Shown in pieces: positions 35,156-44,128 of a stretch of DNA of 48,795 nucleotides. Source of the stretch: CAYXGE01 sp964464435 (lineage in GTDB: Bacteria > Pseudomonadota > Gammaproteobacteria > Burkholderiales > Methylophilaceae); the NCBI GenBank assembly GCA_964464435.1, contig CAYXGE010000003.1:1-48795 (forward strand). Direction: 5' to 3'. The notes beneath the pieces were generated by a model, which searched no databases, was not told the origin of the DNA, and saw nothing but the letters and a program-made list of their open reading frames with translations. The first letter of the stretch is position 1; every line of letters begins with the position of its first letter. Made by a program: the position numbers and the translations under genes.

Positions 35156-37158
35156 TATTTTCCTAACATGGCACGAATTTGCGCCATTTTTTCTTTGGCC
35201 ATTTCTTTACTAGCGGCTGGATCTTGATTAGCAGCGCCAAAATGGCGGATATCATCTGTGGGTAACTCTTCAATAAAGCGGCTAGGTTCACAGGCTTCTG
35301 TTTCTCCCGCACGTTTACGTTTGCGGCACCATGAAATATTAAGCGACTTTTGCGCACGGGTTATGCCCACATACATTAATCGACGTTCTTCTTCTACCTT
35401 GCCCGTATCAATACTCTCGCGGTGGGGCAGTATGCCTTCCTCACAACCTATCAAATATACATGCCCATATTCCAAACCTTTGGCGGCATGCAAGGTGCTC
35501 AATTTTACTGCATCAGGTTCGCCATCTTCTCGACCTTCAAGCATACTCATGAGGGATACCATTTGTGTGAGTTGAAGCAAGTTTCTGCCATCATCTTCAC
35601 CCGCATTACCATCACCTTTTTTGGTGAGCCATGTAATAAAATCTAAAACGTTTTTCCATTTGCTTTCGGCAGGTTTGGGGTCTTCAGTATCGTATAGATA
35701 GGCTTCATATTGAATCGCATCCATCATGCTTTTTAGTACTTCACCCGCAGGGTCTTTACTAGCGCGTTCTTGAATTCTACTTATAAACTGGCAGAAAGTG
35801 AGCAAATCTTCTAACTGCCTTGCCCCAAGTTCACGCTGAAAATCGCCTTCATATGCAGCCGCAAATAATGACATCTGATGAATGCGCGCATAATCACCTA
35901 AACGTTCAAGTGTGGTGCTACCAATCCCTTTTTTAGGCGTTGTTGCAGCGCGAATAAAAGCAGGATCATCATCTTCATTAGCAATGAGTCTTAAATAACT
36001 CACAATATCTTTAATTTCCGCTTTATCAAAAAAGGATTGTCCACCAGAAATAGTATAAGGAATTTTATGGTTACGTAAATGTTGTTCAAAGACGCGCGCT
36101 TGGTGGTTGCCACGATATAAAATGGCATAGTCATTGTAGTGCGTGCGATGCTCAAATTTATGCGCCATTAATTTCATCACCACCGATTCTGCCTCGTGCT
36201 CTTCATCACGAGCGGCGGTGATTTGTATTAAATCCCCTGTGCCGAGTTCACTCCATAATTGTTTTTCAAATAGTTTAGGGTTATTAGCAATTACTTGGTT
36301 AGCAGCTCTTAAGATACGTACTGTTGAGCGATAATTTTGTTCTAGTTTAATCACTTTTAAGCGTGAAAAATCATGCGTGAGTTGACGTAAATTTTCTACA
36401 TCAGCACCACGCCAGCCATAAATGGCTTGGTCGTCATCGCCAACCGCTGTAAAGTTGCCAGTAATTCCTGTGAGTTGTTTCACTAGCTTATATTGGCAGG
36501 CGTTGGTATCTTGGTATTCATCAATCAGTAAATATTTAAGTTTACGTTGCCATTTGTCTAGAATGTCGGTATGAGCATCAAACAATTCCACTGGCAGTTT
36601 GATTAAATCGTCAAAGTCCACAGCCTGATAGGCTTTGAGCGTTTGTTGATAAAGTTGATATATTTTTGCCGACGCATGTGTCAATTCTTCGACACTTTCA
36701 GCTTTGGCGCGGTCTGGCGAGATGATCGCATTTTTCCATGCTGAAATTTGCCATTGTGTTTTGCGAAGTAGCTGTTTATCAGTCGTAGCAAGGATATCCG
36801 CCAATATTTTAAAGCTATCAGCAGAGTCTAAAATAGAGAATTGTGGCTTGTAACCCAACGCTTTAGCCTCTTGGCGTAGGATTTGCATTCCTAAAGAGTG
36901 AAAAGTGGCAACGGTGAGTCCTTTACTGCTTTCATTGACTAATAATTGGCTAACGCGTTCTTTCATTTCGTTAGCAGCTTTATTAGTAAAGGTGATAGCT
37001 GCAATCTCTCGCGGAAGATAACCACATTGTTGAATTAAATAGGCGATTTTTTGGGTAATAACGCGTGTTTTACCGCTACCTGCACCTGCTAAAACAAGTA
37101 ATGGGCCATCAAGATATTTAACGGCTTCACGTTGCGGGGAATTTAGATGGCTTAACAT
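35155..37158 (-). CDS. rep: ATP-dependent DNA helicase Rep
   Basis: A 667-residue superfamily 1A 3'-5' helicase, close to the 673 residues of E. coli Rep. Motifs: LAGAGSGKTRVITQKIAYL (Walker A), AITFTNKAANEMKERV, LLIDEYQDTN, VGDDDQAIYGWRGAD, EQNYRSTVRILRAAN, LSTLHAAKGLEYGHVY and EERRLMYVGITRAQ. It unwinds DNA and helps replication forks pass obstacles. GDDDQ..WRGAD favours Rep over UvrD, which reads GDTDQ at this site. It is transcribed leftward as the first gene of a rep-uup pair. Confidence 0.93.
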   Translation of the reverse strand: MLSHLNSPQREAVKYLDGPLLVLAGAGSGKTRVITQKIAYLIQQCGYLPREIAAITFTNKAANEMKERVSQLLVNESSKGLTVATFHSLGMQILRQEAKALGYKPQFSILDSADSFKILADILATTDKQLLRKTQWQISAWKNAIISPDRAKAESVEELTHASAKIYQLYQQTLKAYQAVDFDDLIKLPVELFDAHTDILDKWQRKLKYLLIDEYQDTNACQYKLVKQLTGITGNFTAVGDDDQAIYGWRGADVENLRQLTHDFSRLKVIKLEQNYRSTVRILRAANQVIANNPKLFEKQLWSELGTGDLIQITAARDEEHEAESVVMKLMAHKFEHRTHYNDYAILYRGNHQARVFEQHLRNHKIPYTISGGQSFFDKAEIKDIVSYLRLIANEDDDPAFIRAATTPKKGIGSTTLERLGDYARIHQMSLFAAAYEGDFQRELGARQLEDLLTFCQFISRIQERASKDPAGEVLKSMMDAIQYEAYLYDTEDPKPAESKWKNVLDFITWLTKKGDGNAGEDDGRNLLQLTQMVSLMSMLEGREDGEPDAVKLSTLHAAKGLEYGHVYLIGCEEGILPHRESIDTGKVEEERRLMYVGITRAQKSLNISWCRKRKRAGETEACEPSRFIEELPTDDIRHFGAANQDPAASKEMAKEKMAQIRAMLGK

Positions 37159-37299
37159 GACAAAAACTAAAGGCTAACTTGCAAAAAATTGTAAGAAGTT
37201 TAGCGATTAGTGATGGGTTAAGCTAGCAGTAAATTATTATTTATTAAATAGACATTGATTATTTTTTAATGCATATTAAGTTATAAGTTAGGAAAAATT

Positions 37300-38475
37300 G
37301 TGATAGCACTTGATTTAAATACTATAGCGTTTATGAATATTGCACTATGTTTGATAGTGACCTTCTTTTTATTCATTACACGTGAAACTTTAAGAGATGT
37401 TGCGGGCGTAGAGTACTGGGTACTCGCTAATGTGCTGGTGAGTGCTGGCCTATTATTGCTTACATTTAACTTAAATCAAGACATAGTCATCACCTCAACT
37501 GTTAATTTACTGATTGCAGGCGGCTTAAGTTTCAATTTAATTGGTTTGCAAAAGTTTAATAATAATCCAACTGACTTTAGACCTGTGATAGGGGTGATAG
37601 TGTTGTTATTAGTTAGCAATACTTTTATGAGCAAAGCTGGCTTTAATTTGTATGCAATCTATGCGTTTAACTATCTCATTATTGCCTATGTGGATTTAAG
37701 TTGTGCCTATGTATTATTTAATACAAGATTTTTACCCAATAAAACGGTGACGCAACTGAATGCTGCTTTCTTTTTATCCATGGGCTTATTAATGTTGTGG
37801 CGCGGATTAAGTACTTTGGGTGTATCAGCTGGAGATACCCGACACGCGGCAAATATTACAAATATTGATAATTTGTTCAGCTTTGCAGGCACCCTCAAAC
37901 TATTGTTTACCTCATTGTGTTTTATGGTGATGATGCATCAAAAACATGCCCTAAAATTGAGCAATATGGCCATGGTGGATGAGCTTACCAATATATTTAA
38001 TCGACGTGGTTTAATGGATGCAGCTGAAATGCTAAGAGCTAATTGCAGCAGAATTAATAAGAATATGTCGCTTATCGTGCTTGATTTGGACAACTTTAAA
38101 GAAGTGAATGATGAACATGGGCATCCTGTTGGGGATGAAGTGCTCAAAGTATTTGCTGAAACAGTGAAGTATGAAATTAGAGCAGGAGATGTGTTTGGCC
38201 GCTATGGTGGTGAAGAGTTTTGTGTGATTTGCCCCAATACAGAAGAGGCGGAAGCGACCGCGCTTGCAGAGCGTATTCGCCAAGAGTTCTCAAAAACAGA
38301 TATTGAAATTAGAAAAGTAAAAGAACGTTTTACCGTCAGTGCAGGAGTAAGCTGTTCTTCAGAAGTAGGTTTCGACTTTAAAGGTATGCTAGCTGCCGCT
38401 GACAGTGCGTTGTACATCGCTAAAAGTCAAGGTAGAAATCAAGTGGTGAGCCATACCGCAATTTCTGTTATCTAG
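37300..38475 (+). CDS. Membrane diguanylate cyclase (GGDEF)
   Basis: The GTG start has TAGGA seven bases upstream. A 391-residue protein: N-terminal membrane region of about six to seven helices (1-215), then a GGDEF domain (about 225-388) with DELTNIFNRRG, LDLDNFKEVNDEHGHPVGD and the active site GRYGGEEF. RAGD lies five residues before GGEEF, the expected inhibitory I-site. It should make cyclic di-GMP at the inner membrane, a molecule that commonly controls EPS production. The sensory ligand is unknown. Confidence 0.92.
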   Translation: MIALDLNTIAFMNIALCLIVTFFLFITRETLRDVAGVEYWVLANVLVSAGLLLLTFNLNQDIVITSTVNLLIAGGLSFNLIGLQKFNNNPTDFRPVIGVIVLLLVSNTFMSKAGFNLYAIYAFNYLIIAYVDLSCAYVLFNTRFLPNKTVTQLNAAFFLSMGLLMLWRGLSTLGVSAGDTRHAANITNIDNLFSFAGTLKLLFTSLCFMVMMHQKHALKLSNMAMVDELTNIFNRRGLMDAAEMLRANCSRINKNMSLIVLDLDNFKEVNDEHGHPVGDEVLKVFAETVKYEIRAGDVFGRYGGEEFCVICPNTEEAEATALAERIRQEFSKTDIEIRKVKERFTVSAGVSCSSEVGFDFKGMLAAADSALYIAKSQGRNQVVSHTAISVI

Positions 38476-38483
38476 TCTTTGAA

Positions 38484-38526
38484 ATGTTGTTTTGCGTATA
38501 ATGCAATTTTATACGCAAAACAACAT
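38484..38526. promoter_or_regulatory. Perfect 18-bp inverted repeat over a -10 box and start codon
   Basis: The left arm (38484-38501) and right arm (38509-38526) pair without mismatch around a 7-base loop. TATAAT (38497-38502) lies in the left arm and the first two bases of the ATG (38525) in the right arm. Read as RNA it would hide the start; read as DNA it is an operator-like palindrome. It begins 8 bases after the GGDEF stop codon. Confidence 0.75.
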
Positions 38527-38989
38527 GTCAGAGCACTCATTACTTATTCCAAGTTGTCATGATTTTTTGCAACGGCAAACCCTAATTTTATGTAAAAGTT
38601 ACCAACATTGGACGGGTAAGCCTTTGATTGCCAATATTGATGTTAAATGTTTATGGCAAGCACCGTTTGCAGTGGTTTCTCATGGTACTGAAGCAGATCC
38701 AATATTTAATTATGGTAATGCGCTTGCCTTAAAAGTATTTGCTTATGATTGGCAAGAATTTACCCGCTTACCTTCCAGAAATTCTGCTGAAATCATCAAC
38801 CAAGCAGAACGCGAGGCTTTGCTTGTTCAAGTAAACCAACATGGCTTCATTGCAAATTATGCAGGGGTACGTATTGCCAGTAACGGTGCAAGGTTTTTAA
38901 TCCAAAATGCTACTGTTTGGAATCTGCTAGATGAAACGGGCAATTACTGTGGTCAAGCTGCTAAAATAGTGGATTGGCAAGCTTTGTAA
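38525..38989 (+). CDS. MEKHLA-domain protein
   Basis: I use ATG 38525 (MSEHSLLIP); in-frame starts at 38492 and 38501 lie inside the inverted repeat. A 154-residue protein whose DPIFNYGNALALKVFAYDWQ, LPSRNSAE, HGFIANYAGVRIAS and IQNATVWNLLDETG match the MEKHLA domain, a PAS-like sensory fold. The protein is the domain alone. No ribosome site is visible before the ATG (CGCAAAACAAC), so translation may be leaderless or regulated. Function is unknown; being next to a GGDEF gene fits signalling. Confidence 0.85.
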   Translation: MSEHSLLIPSCHDFLQRQTLILCKSYQHWTGKPLIANIDVKCLWQAPFAVVSHGTEADPIFNYGNALALKVFAYDWQEFTRLPSRNSAEIINQAEREALLVQVNQHGFIANYAGVRIASNGARFLIQNATVWNLLDETGNYCGQAAKIVDWQAL

Positions 38990-38994
38990 CATGC

Positions 38995-40284
38995 TTAAGC
39001 GACAAGCGAGGCAAGCTCTGCATTTGCCAGAGCTAAGCGTTTGACTAAGGTTTTTAGAAACATACGGTTAAATTTAAGTTGCAGGTTATCTGAGGCTTCT
39101 GCTAAAGCAGTAGACTTGATTTTAATGAGAGTGACAGGTGTGCCAGACACTATACTAGCACTGCGTTTAGACTGTTCTTTGTCGATATAGGCCATTTCAC
39201 CAAAGCAGTCGCCTTTATTTAAAAGCGTGAGCATTTTACCCATCTTTGTGACATAAACTTCGCCCTCAGTCAGCATATAAAACGAGCTACCAATATCGCC
39301 TTCTTTCATCAAAATTTTACCAGTTGGAAACTTAGCCCACTGACTAATCCGCATCACTTCCCATATTTCTACATCGGTAAATTCACTAAAAAATGGCAAG
39401 CTTTTTAACATATTAAATTTCTCAGAGTCTTGCATCTCTTGGTTGTTTTTGGTTTTGGGTGACACAAAAGCGGCAAGATCATCTGCAAATTCAGACCATT
39501 TTACGTAGCGTTTCTCTACCTCTTTTTCAATAGCACGGTGGACAATCTTGCAAAGTGTTTCAGGAAGGCCAGCGTTCAAATGACGAATATCTATCGGTGG
39601 TTCGGTGACAATTTTTTGCATGAGCGCATAAGTTGAGTCTGCCTCATAAGGTAAACGTCCTGTTAACATTTTAAACATGACTACACCTAGCGAGTAAATA
39701 TCGGTTTGATGGGTAAGTGTGCCTTCAGAAATTTGCTCGGGAGACATATAAGCAGGGGAGCCCACACCACCCATTTGGGTTTGGTCTATATTCAACATGA
39801 GGGCTGCACCAAAGTCAGTAATTTTAATCTCACCCTCTTTAGTAAGCATAATATTGGCTGGTTTAATGTCACGATGAATAATGCCCTGACGCGCAGCAAA
39901 GTCTAGCGCGCCACAACACTTAAACATCATTTCAATCACCGTGTTAATTGGCAATAATTTATCGGCCACAGCATAAGTGTCTAGTGCTTCACCAGTGACA
40001 ATCTCCATGGCAATATAGCTTTCATTGCCTTCAATGACGGCATCGTAAATACTGACAATATGTGGGTGATTTAACTTGCCTGCAATGGCCGCTTCTTTAA
40101 TAAATAACTTGTTAAATTTTTTACGTTGTTCAGCATCAGTAAAGCCATCAGGGTTAAAAACCTTAATGGCTAAATCGCGGTTTGCAAAAGGGTCTTGCCC
40201 TTTGTATACGATGCTAGTTGCGCCACGACCAAGCTCGCTTTTAATCATATACTTGCCAATACTTGCAGGGATTTTATTGTTCAT
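38995..40284 (-). CDS. Ser/Thr protein kinase with C-terminal cyclic-nucleotide-binding domain
   Basis: A 429-residue soluble protein. The kinase domain (about 10-270) has the Gly loop LGRGATSIVYKG, the catalytic Lys in LAIKVF, IIHRDIKPANIM, KITDFGAAL and GSPAYMSPEQ: all catalytic residues are present. The C-terminal cNMP-binding domain (about 290-415) has GDIGSSFYMLTEGEVYV and FGEMAYI..RSASI, the phosphate-binding cassette. No transmembrane segment is present, unlike most PknB-like kinases. This resembles a bacterial cyclic-nucleotide-gated kinase. Divergent from dhaL; targets unknown. Confidence 0.9.
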   Translation of the reverse strand: MNNKIPASIGKYMIKSELGRGATSIVYKGQDPFANRDLAIKVFNPDGFTDAEQRKKFNKLFIKEAAIAGKLNHPHIVSIYDAVIEGNESYIAMEIVTGEALDTYAVADKLLPINTVIEMMFKCCGALDFAARQGIIHRDIKPANIMLTKEGEIKITDFGAALMLNIDQTQMGGVGSPAYMSPEQISEGTLTHQTDIYSLGVVMFKMLTGRLPYEADSTYALMQKIVTEPPIDIRHLNAGLPETLCKIVHRAIEKEVEKRYVKWSEFADDLAAFVSPKTKNNQEMQDSEKFNMLKSLPFFSEFTDVEIWEVMRISQWAKFPTGKILMKEGDIGSSFYMLTEGEVYVTKMGKMLTLLNKGDCFGEMAYIDKEQSKRSASIVSGTPVTLIKIKSTALAEASDNLQLKFNRMFLKTLVKRLALANAELASLVA

Positions 40285-40355
40285 AAATCATAGTTGAATA
40301 ATCAATGAATGAATTCTACCCTAAAACCTTGCATTGATTAGTGATGCGCCTATAT

Positions 40356-40383
40356 TTGATGGATACTCATTCTTGCTTATAAT
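40356..40383 (+). promoter_or_regulatory. Sigma-70 promoter for dhaLK
   Basis: TTGATG (-35, 40356-40361) and TATAAT (-10, 40378-40383) are separated by 16 bases. A very purine-rich ribosome site (GGAGGAGGGGAG) follows directly and lies 5 bases before the dhaL ATG at 40401. Confidence 0.65.
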
Positions 40384-40400
40384 GGAGGAGGGGAGAAACT

Positions 40401-41036
40401 ATGCAAACGGCATTTATCATACAAGCTATCCAAGCCATACATCAAAGCATTCTTGACCATGAGTCAGAGATTGAATCGTTAGACCGAGCGATTGGCGATG
40501 GGGATCATTTTATTAACCTAAAGCGAGGCACTAGCACCATTTTATCGATGGCAGATGAACTCAAAGGGTTATCGCCAGATGCGGCCTTACAAAATATTGG
40601 GTTGAAATTGCTTTCTACCATTGGCGGTGCTTCTGGCCCTTTATTTGCCAGCTTTTTTATGAGCATGGCAAAAACTATTAAAGCGCAGGGGGCGGAAAAC
40701 TTGGAGCAGATTGCGCAGGCCTTTCATGCTGGGGTTGAGGCTATTCAGCAACGAGGGAAATCAGGTTTAGGTGAAAAGACCATGTTAGACACGCTGATAC
40801 CTGTAGCACAAGTGTTTTTAAAGTTAAGCGCGCAAAAACAACCCGCTAAACAAATTTATCAAGCGATTCAACAAGCGGCAGAACAGGGCATGCTCTCTAC
40901 CAAGCCATTATTAGCCACCAAAGGCCGTGCAGCAGGGTTAGGTGAGCGGGCTATAGGGCACATTGATGCCGGTGCAAAGAGCACGCAAGTGATGATTAAC
41001 GCAGTGTGTGATTTAGCATTAAAACAAGAGGGATAA
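40401..41036 (+). CDS. dhaL: Dihydroxyacetone kinase subunit DhaL
   Basis: A 211-residue all-helical ATP/ADP-binding subunit. DRAIGDGDHFINLKRGTS supplies the metal-binding aspartates; IGGASGPLFASFFM and GEKTMLDTLIP are the nucleotide loops; the C-terminus has GRAAGLGERAIGHIDAGA. It works with DhaK to phosphorylate dihydroxyacetone. No dhaM (the PTS phosphodonor) is present nearby, so the phosphate source (PTS or ATP) is undecided. The strong ribosome site suggests high expression. It precedes dhaK by 4 bases. Confidence 0.93.
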   Translation: MQTAFIIQAIQAIHQSILDHESEIESLDRAIGDGDHFINLKRGTSTILSMADELKGLSPDAALQNIGLKLLSTIGGASGPLFASFFMSMAKTIKAQGAENLEQIAQAFHAGVEAIQQRGKSGLGEKTMLDTLIPVAQVFLKLSAQKQPAKQIYQAIQQAAEQGMLSTKPLLATKGRAAGLGERAIGHIDAGAKSTQVMINAVCDLALKQEG

Positions 41037-41040
41037 GACA

Positions 41041-42030
41041 ATGAAAAAATTCATCAATGAAGTTGATCATTTACTGGTTGAAAGTTTATCTGGCTTTGCC
41101 AAGGCGCATCAAGATATCGTCACCCTGCATTTAGAACCAAATTTTGTGACCCGTGCCAACAAAGCCAGTAACAAAGTAGCGCTAATTTCGGGAGGTGGTT
41201 CAGGTCATGAGCCCTTGCATACTGGTTATATAGGTTATGGCATGCTCGACGCAGCTTGTCCAGGGCATGTATTTACTTCGCCCACGCCCGACCAAATGTT
41301 GGCTGCCGCCGAGGCTGTTGAATGTGGCAAAGGTGTTCTGTTTATTGTTAAAAATTATGCAGGCGATGTCATGAATTTTGAAATGGCTGCTGAAATGCTA
41401 CCTTTTGCAAATGCAACTGTGTTGACCAGTGATGATGTTGCCGTGATGAACTCGACCTATACCACAGGCAGACGTGGAGTCGCTGGTACAGTGATTGTAG
41501 AAAAAGTGGTGGGAAGTTTGGCAGAAACAGGCGCAGATTTGGCCGCCTGCAAAGCCTTAGGTGATAAAGTGAATAGCAGAACTGCCTCCATGGGCGTGGC
41601 ATTAAGTAGTTGCACGGTGCCAGCAGCAGGGCGCCCAACTTTTGATATCGCAGATAATGAGCTTGAAATGGGCGTAGGGATTCATGGTGAACCAGGCCGC
41701 CGCAGAGAGCCCATGCGAAAGGTTGACGAAATTGTCTCAGATTTAGTGAAAGCCATTTTAGATGATTTAAAACCCATACCTAATAGTGAAGTGTTGTTAC
41801 TGGTGAATGGTTTTGGCGGTACGCCTTTAATGGAGTTGTATGGTGTTTACAATAGCGCAGCTAAGCACATAGAAGCGCAAGGTATTAAAGTTAGCCGTTC
41901 GTTGGTAGGTAACTACACTACTGCTTTGGAAATGGCTGGGGCATCGGTAACGCTATGTATGTTAGATGATGAAATAAAGCAACATTGGGATGCACCCGTG
42001 CACACGGCAGGCTTGAGATGGGGCAGATAG
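41041..42030 (+). CDS. dhaK: Dihydroxyacetone kinase subunit DhaK
   Basis: A 329-residue substrate-binding subunit, the usual DhaK length. It has ISGGGSGHEPLHTGYIG and FTSPTPDQML in the active site, and GIHGEPGRRREP with the His that binds dihydroxyacetone covalently. Together with DhaL it makes dihydroxyacetone phosphate in the cytoplasm. The order L then K is the reverse of E. coli dhaKLM. It runs convergently with the aldo/keto reductase, 8 bases apart, with no clear terminator between. Confidence 0.94.
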   Translation: MKKFINEVDHLLVESLSGFAKAHQDIVTLHLEPNFVTRANKASNKVALISGGGSGHEPLHTGYIGYGMLDAACPGHVFTSPTPDQMLAAAEAVECGKGVLFIVKNYAGDVMNFEMAAEMLPFANATVLTSDDVAVMNSTYTTGRRGVAGTVIVEKVVGSLAETGADLAACKALGDKVNSRTASMGVALSSCTVPAAGRPTFDIADNELEMGVGIHGEPGRRREPMRKVDEIVSDLVKAILDDLKPIPNSEVLLLVNGFGGTPLMELYGVYNSAAKHIEAQGIKVSRSLVGNYTTALEMAGASVTLCMLDDEIKQHWDAPVHTAGLRWGR

Positions 42031-42038
42031 TCTGAATG

Positions 42039-43121
42039 TTATGGCGCTGGGTTCATCATGGTTAAGTGCAATTGCTCAATTTCAGCCAAAACATCATCGC
42101 TCAATTTAACTTTGTAAGCTTCAATATTTTCTTGTAATTGCGTCATGCTGGTCGCGCCAATAATGGTACTGCTGACAAACCATCTATGATATACAAAGCT
42201 AAGCGCGAGCGCTGTAGGCGTTAGGCTATGAGCACGCGCTAATTCCGCATAACGCTTGCTTGCTACAGGTACACCTGGTTTTTTATAGCGTTGTGCATAA
42301 CCTAAAAACTGCGTCACCCGACCAATGGCATTAGGGTTATCAATATATTTGCCTGTGAGGTGACCAAAAGCTAGTGGCGAGTAAGCATTGAGGCTAATGC
42401 CTTCACGATATAGTATTTCAGCCATACCAAACTCCATACCTCGGTTCATCAGGTTATAGCAGTTCTGTAATGCAGCAACTCTTGGAAGATTGTTTTCTTT
42501 AGCAATGCGTAAAAACTCCATTAAGCCCCAAGGTTGCTCATTACTGAGGCCAATGGCGCGTATTTTTCCTTCTTGTATCAGTTCATTAAGCGTTTCAAGC
42601 TGTTGCTGTATGCTTACCCATAATATTGGATTTCCATCTTTATCAAACTCTGCTTTGGGATCAAACTGATATTGCCCAAACATAGGCACATTGCGTTCCG
42701 GCCAATGCAGATAAAACAGGTCAAGATAATCGGTTTGCAGGCGCTTGAGGCTGTCATGCAATGCGTTACGAATATTGTCCCTATCTAATGAAGAAGGACC
42801 TCCACGTATCCAATGCATACCACGGCGTGGCCCCGCCACTTTGCTGGCAAGGATAAAACTATCGCGTTTTTGTTTAGCTATCCAATGACCTAAGATGGTT
42901 TCTGTTCGCGTGACTGTTTCTGCACGCGGCGGCACAGGGTACATTTCAGCGGTATCAATAAAATTAATGCCTTGGCTTAATGCGTAATCCAGTTGCTGGT
43001 GGGCTTCTTGTTGCGTATTTTGATCACCATAAGTCATGGTGCCAAGGCATATCTTGGAGACTTGAATATCAGTGTGACCTAAGTGGATTTTATCTTCAAG
43101 CATTTTATTAACTTTAAACAT
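42039..43121 (-). CDS. Aldo/keto reductase, Tas-like
   Basis: A 360-residue TIM-barrel NADP(H) reductase. Start ATG 43121 or the internal ATG 43103 (MLEDKIHLGH) both fit. Catalytic residues: FIDTAEMYP (Asp, Tyr), SKVAG (Lys) and YLHWPERN (His). The nucleotide-binding end contains YSPLAFGHLTGKY and TIIGATSMTQLQENI. The insert VTRTETILGHWI and MHWIRGGPSSLDRDNI are typical of the Tas subgroup. Substrate unknown; reduces aldehydes or ketones in the cytoplasm. Follows ylqF on the same strand. Confidence 0.88.
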   Translation of the reverse strand: MFKVNKMLEDKIHLGHTDIQVSKICLGTMTYGDQNTQQEAHQQLDYALSQGINFIDTAEMYPVPPRAETVTRTETILGHWIAKQKRDSFILASKVAGPRRGMHWIRGGPSSLDRDNIRNALHDSLKRLQTDYLDLFYLHWPERNVPMFGQYQFDPKAEFDKDGNPILWVSIQQQLETLNELIQEGKIRAIGLSNEQPWGLMEFLRIAKENNLPRVAALQNCYNLMNRGMEFGMAEILYREGISLNAYSPLAFGHLTGKYIDNPNAIGRVTQFLGYAQRYKKPGVPVASKRYAELARAHSLTPTALALSFVYHRWFVSSTIIGATSMTQLQENIEAYKVKLSDDVLAEIEQLHLTMMNPAP

Positions 43122-43140
43122 TAAGTTTATGAATTAAATA

Positions 43141-43162
43141 ATATAATAATTAATTATTATAT
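43141..43162. repeat. 22-base AT-only palindrome at the ylqF 3' end
   Basis: ATATAATAATT and AATTATTATAT form a perfect palindrome spanning the ylqF stop codon. It is pure A/T with no loop, so a terminator role is unlikely. It may only reflect local composition. Confidence 0.3.
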
Positions 43163-44056
43163 CTCTTCTTCTGACTGTTCTTGATTTGAATTAGGCGTGG
43201 ATTTTGCCATCATCGCTAACCGAGATAGCGGTGTTTCTAAACTAATACGACCAATTGCACCACTTCGAAAGTCGGTGAGTAATGCCATCGCGGTTTTCTC
43301 CATATCCCACTCGCCACCTTTGAGCTTATAAGCGCGGCGCTTTGCAATATGCTCAAGTAAATCAATACCATCCATGTTGCTGACATCCGTCTTATAACGT
43401 GCGTTCAATAAATCTGGGTATTGGCTAATCAAATTATTGGCTAAAAACTCGGCAACATCTTCGTCAATTACAGCATTGCGACCAATGGCATGGCATACGG
43501 CTAGCATGTAACCATCAGATTCGTAAGCAATTTTAGGCCACATCATGCCTGGTGTGTCGGTGATGGTCATGCTATCACTCAATTCAAAGCGCTGTTGGCT
43601 CTTAGTCACAGCAGGTTCATCACCAACTTTGGCAATTCGACGATTAAGTAGTGCGTTCATCAAGGTTGATTTACCTACATTGGGAATACCCATAATCATC
43701 ATACGCAAAGGCTTAATAGGGGAGTTTCGGTGCGGTGCTAAGGCTTTACACAAGGACGGCACTTTTTTGGCATCGCCTGGTTTTTTGCAAGAAAGTGCAA
43801 CCGCTTTGGTATTGGGTTGTTTGTTAAAATAATTTAGCCATGCCTGCGTTGCAGCGGGGTCAGCTAGGTCTGCCTTGTTAAGTATTTTGAGATTAGGGCG
43901 TTGTCTAAATAAACGCATTTGCTCAATCATTGGGTTGTGACTTGCCTCTGGCACGCGCGCGTCCAGTACTTCAATCACCACATCGATAAATTCCATGGTT
44001 TCTTCTGCTTTTTTGCGCGCAGAAGTCATATGTCCTGGAAACCATTGTACTGCCAT
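43157..44056 (-). CDS. ylqF: Ribosome biogenesis GTPase YlqF/RbgA-like
   Basis: A 299-residue circularly permuted GTPase. The order G4 (LNKADLADP), then G5-like SCKKPGDAK, then G1 (GIPNVGKSTLMN) and G3 (DTPGMMWPK) is diagnostic. N-terminal WFPGHMTSARKKAEE is the family signature. The C-terminal helical domain (about 190-285) is RNA-binding in the family. It assists late assembly of the 50S subunit. The tail ends in a Glu-rich stretch (QEQSEEEI). Confidence 0.93.
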   Translation of the reverse strand: MAVQWFPGHMTSARKKAEETMEFIDVVIEVLDARVPEASHNPMIEQMRLFRQRPNLKILNKADLADPAATQAWLNYFNKQPNTKAVALSCKKPGDAKKVPSLCKALAPHRNSPIKPLRMMIMGIPNVGKSTLMNALLNRRIAKVGDEPAVTKSQQRFELSDSMTITDTPGMMWPKIAYESDGYMLAVCHAIGRNAVIDEDVAEFLANNLISQYPDLLNARYKTDVSNMDGIDLLEHIAKRRAYKLKGGEWDMEKTAMALLTDFRSGAIGRISLETPLSRLAMMAKSTPNSNQEQSEEEI

Positions 44057-44128
44057 AATTAAATGCTCAATTAAATTTTCATCATTTTACATGTCTTATG
44101 GCTTAGCATCCTAAGTTAAAATGCCAAT

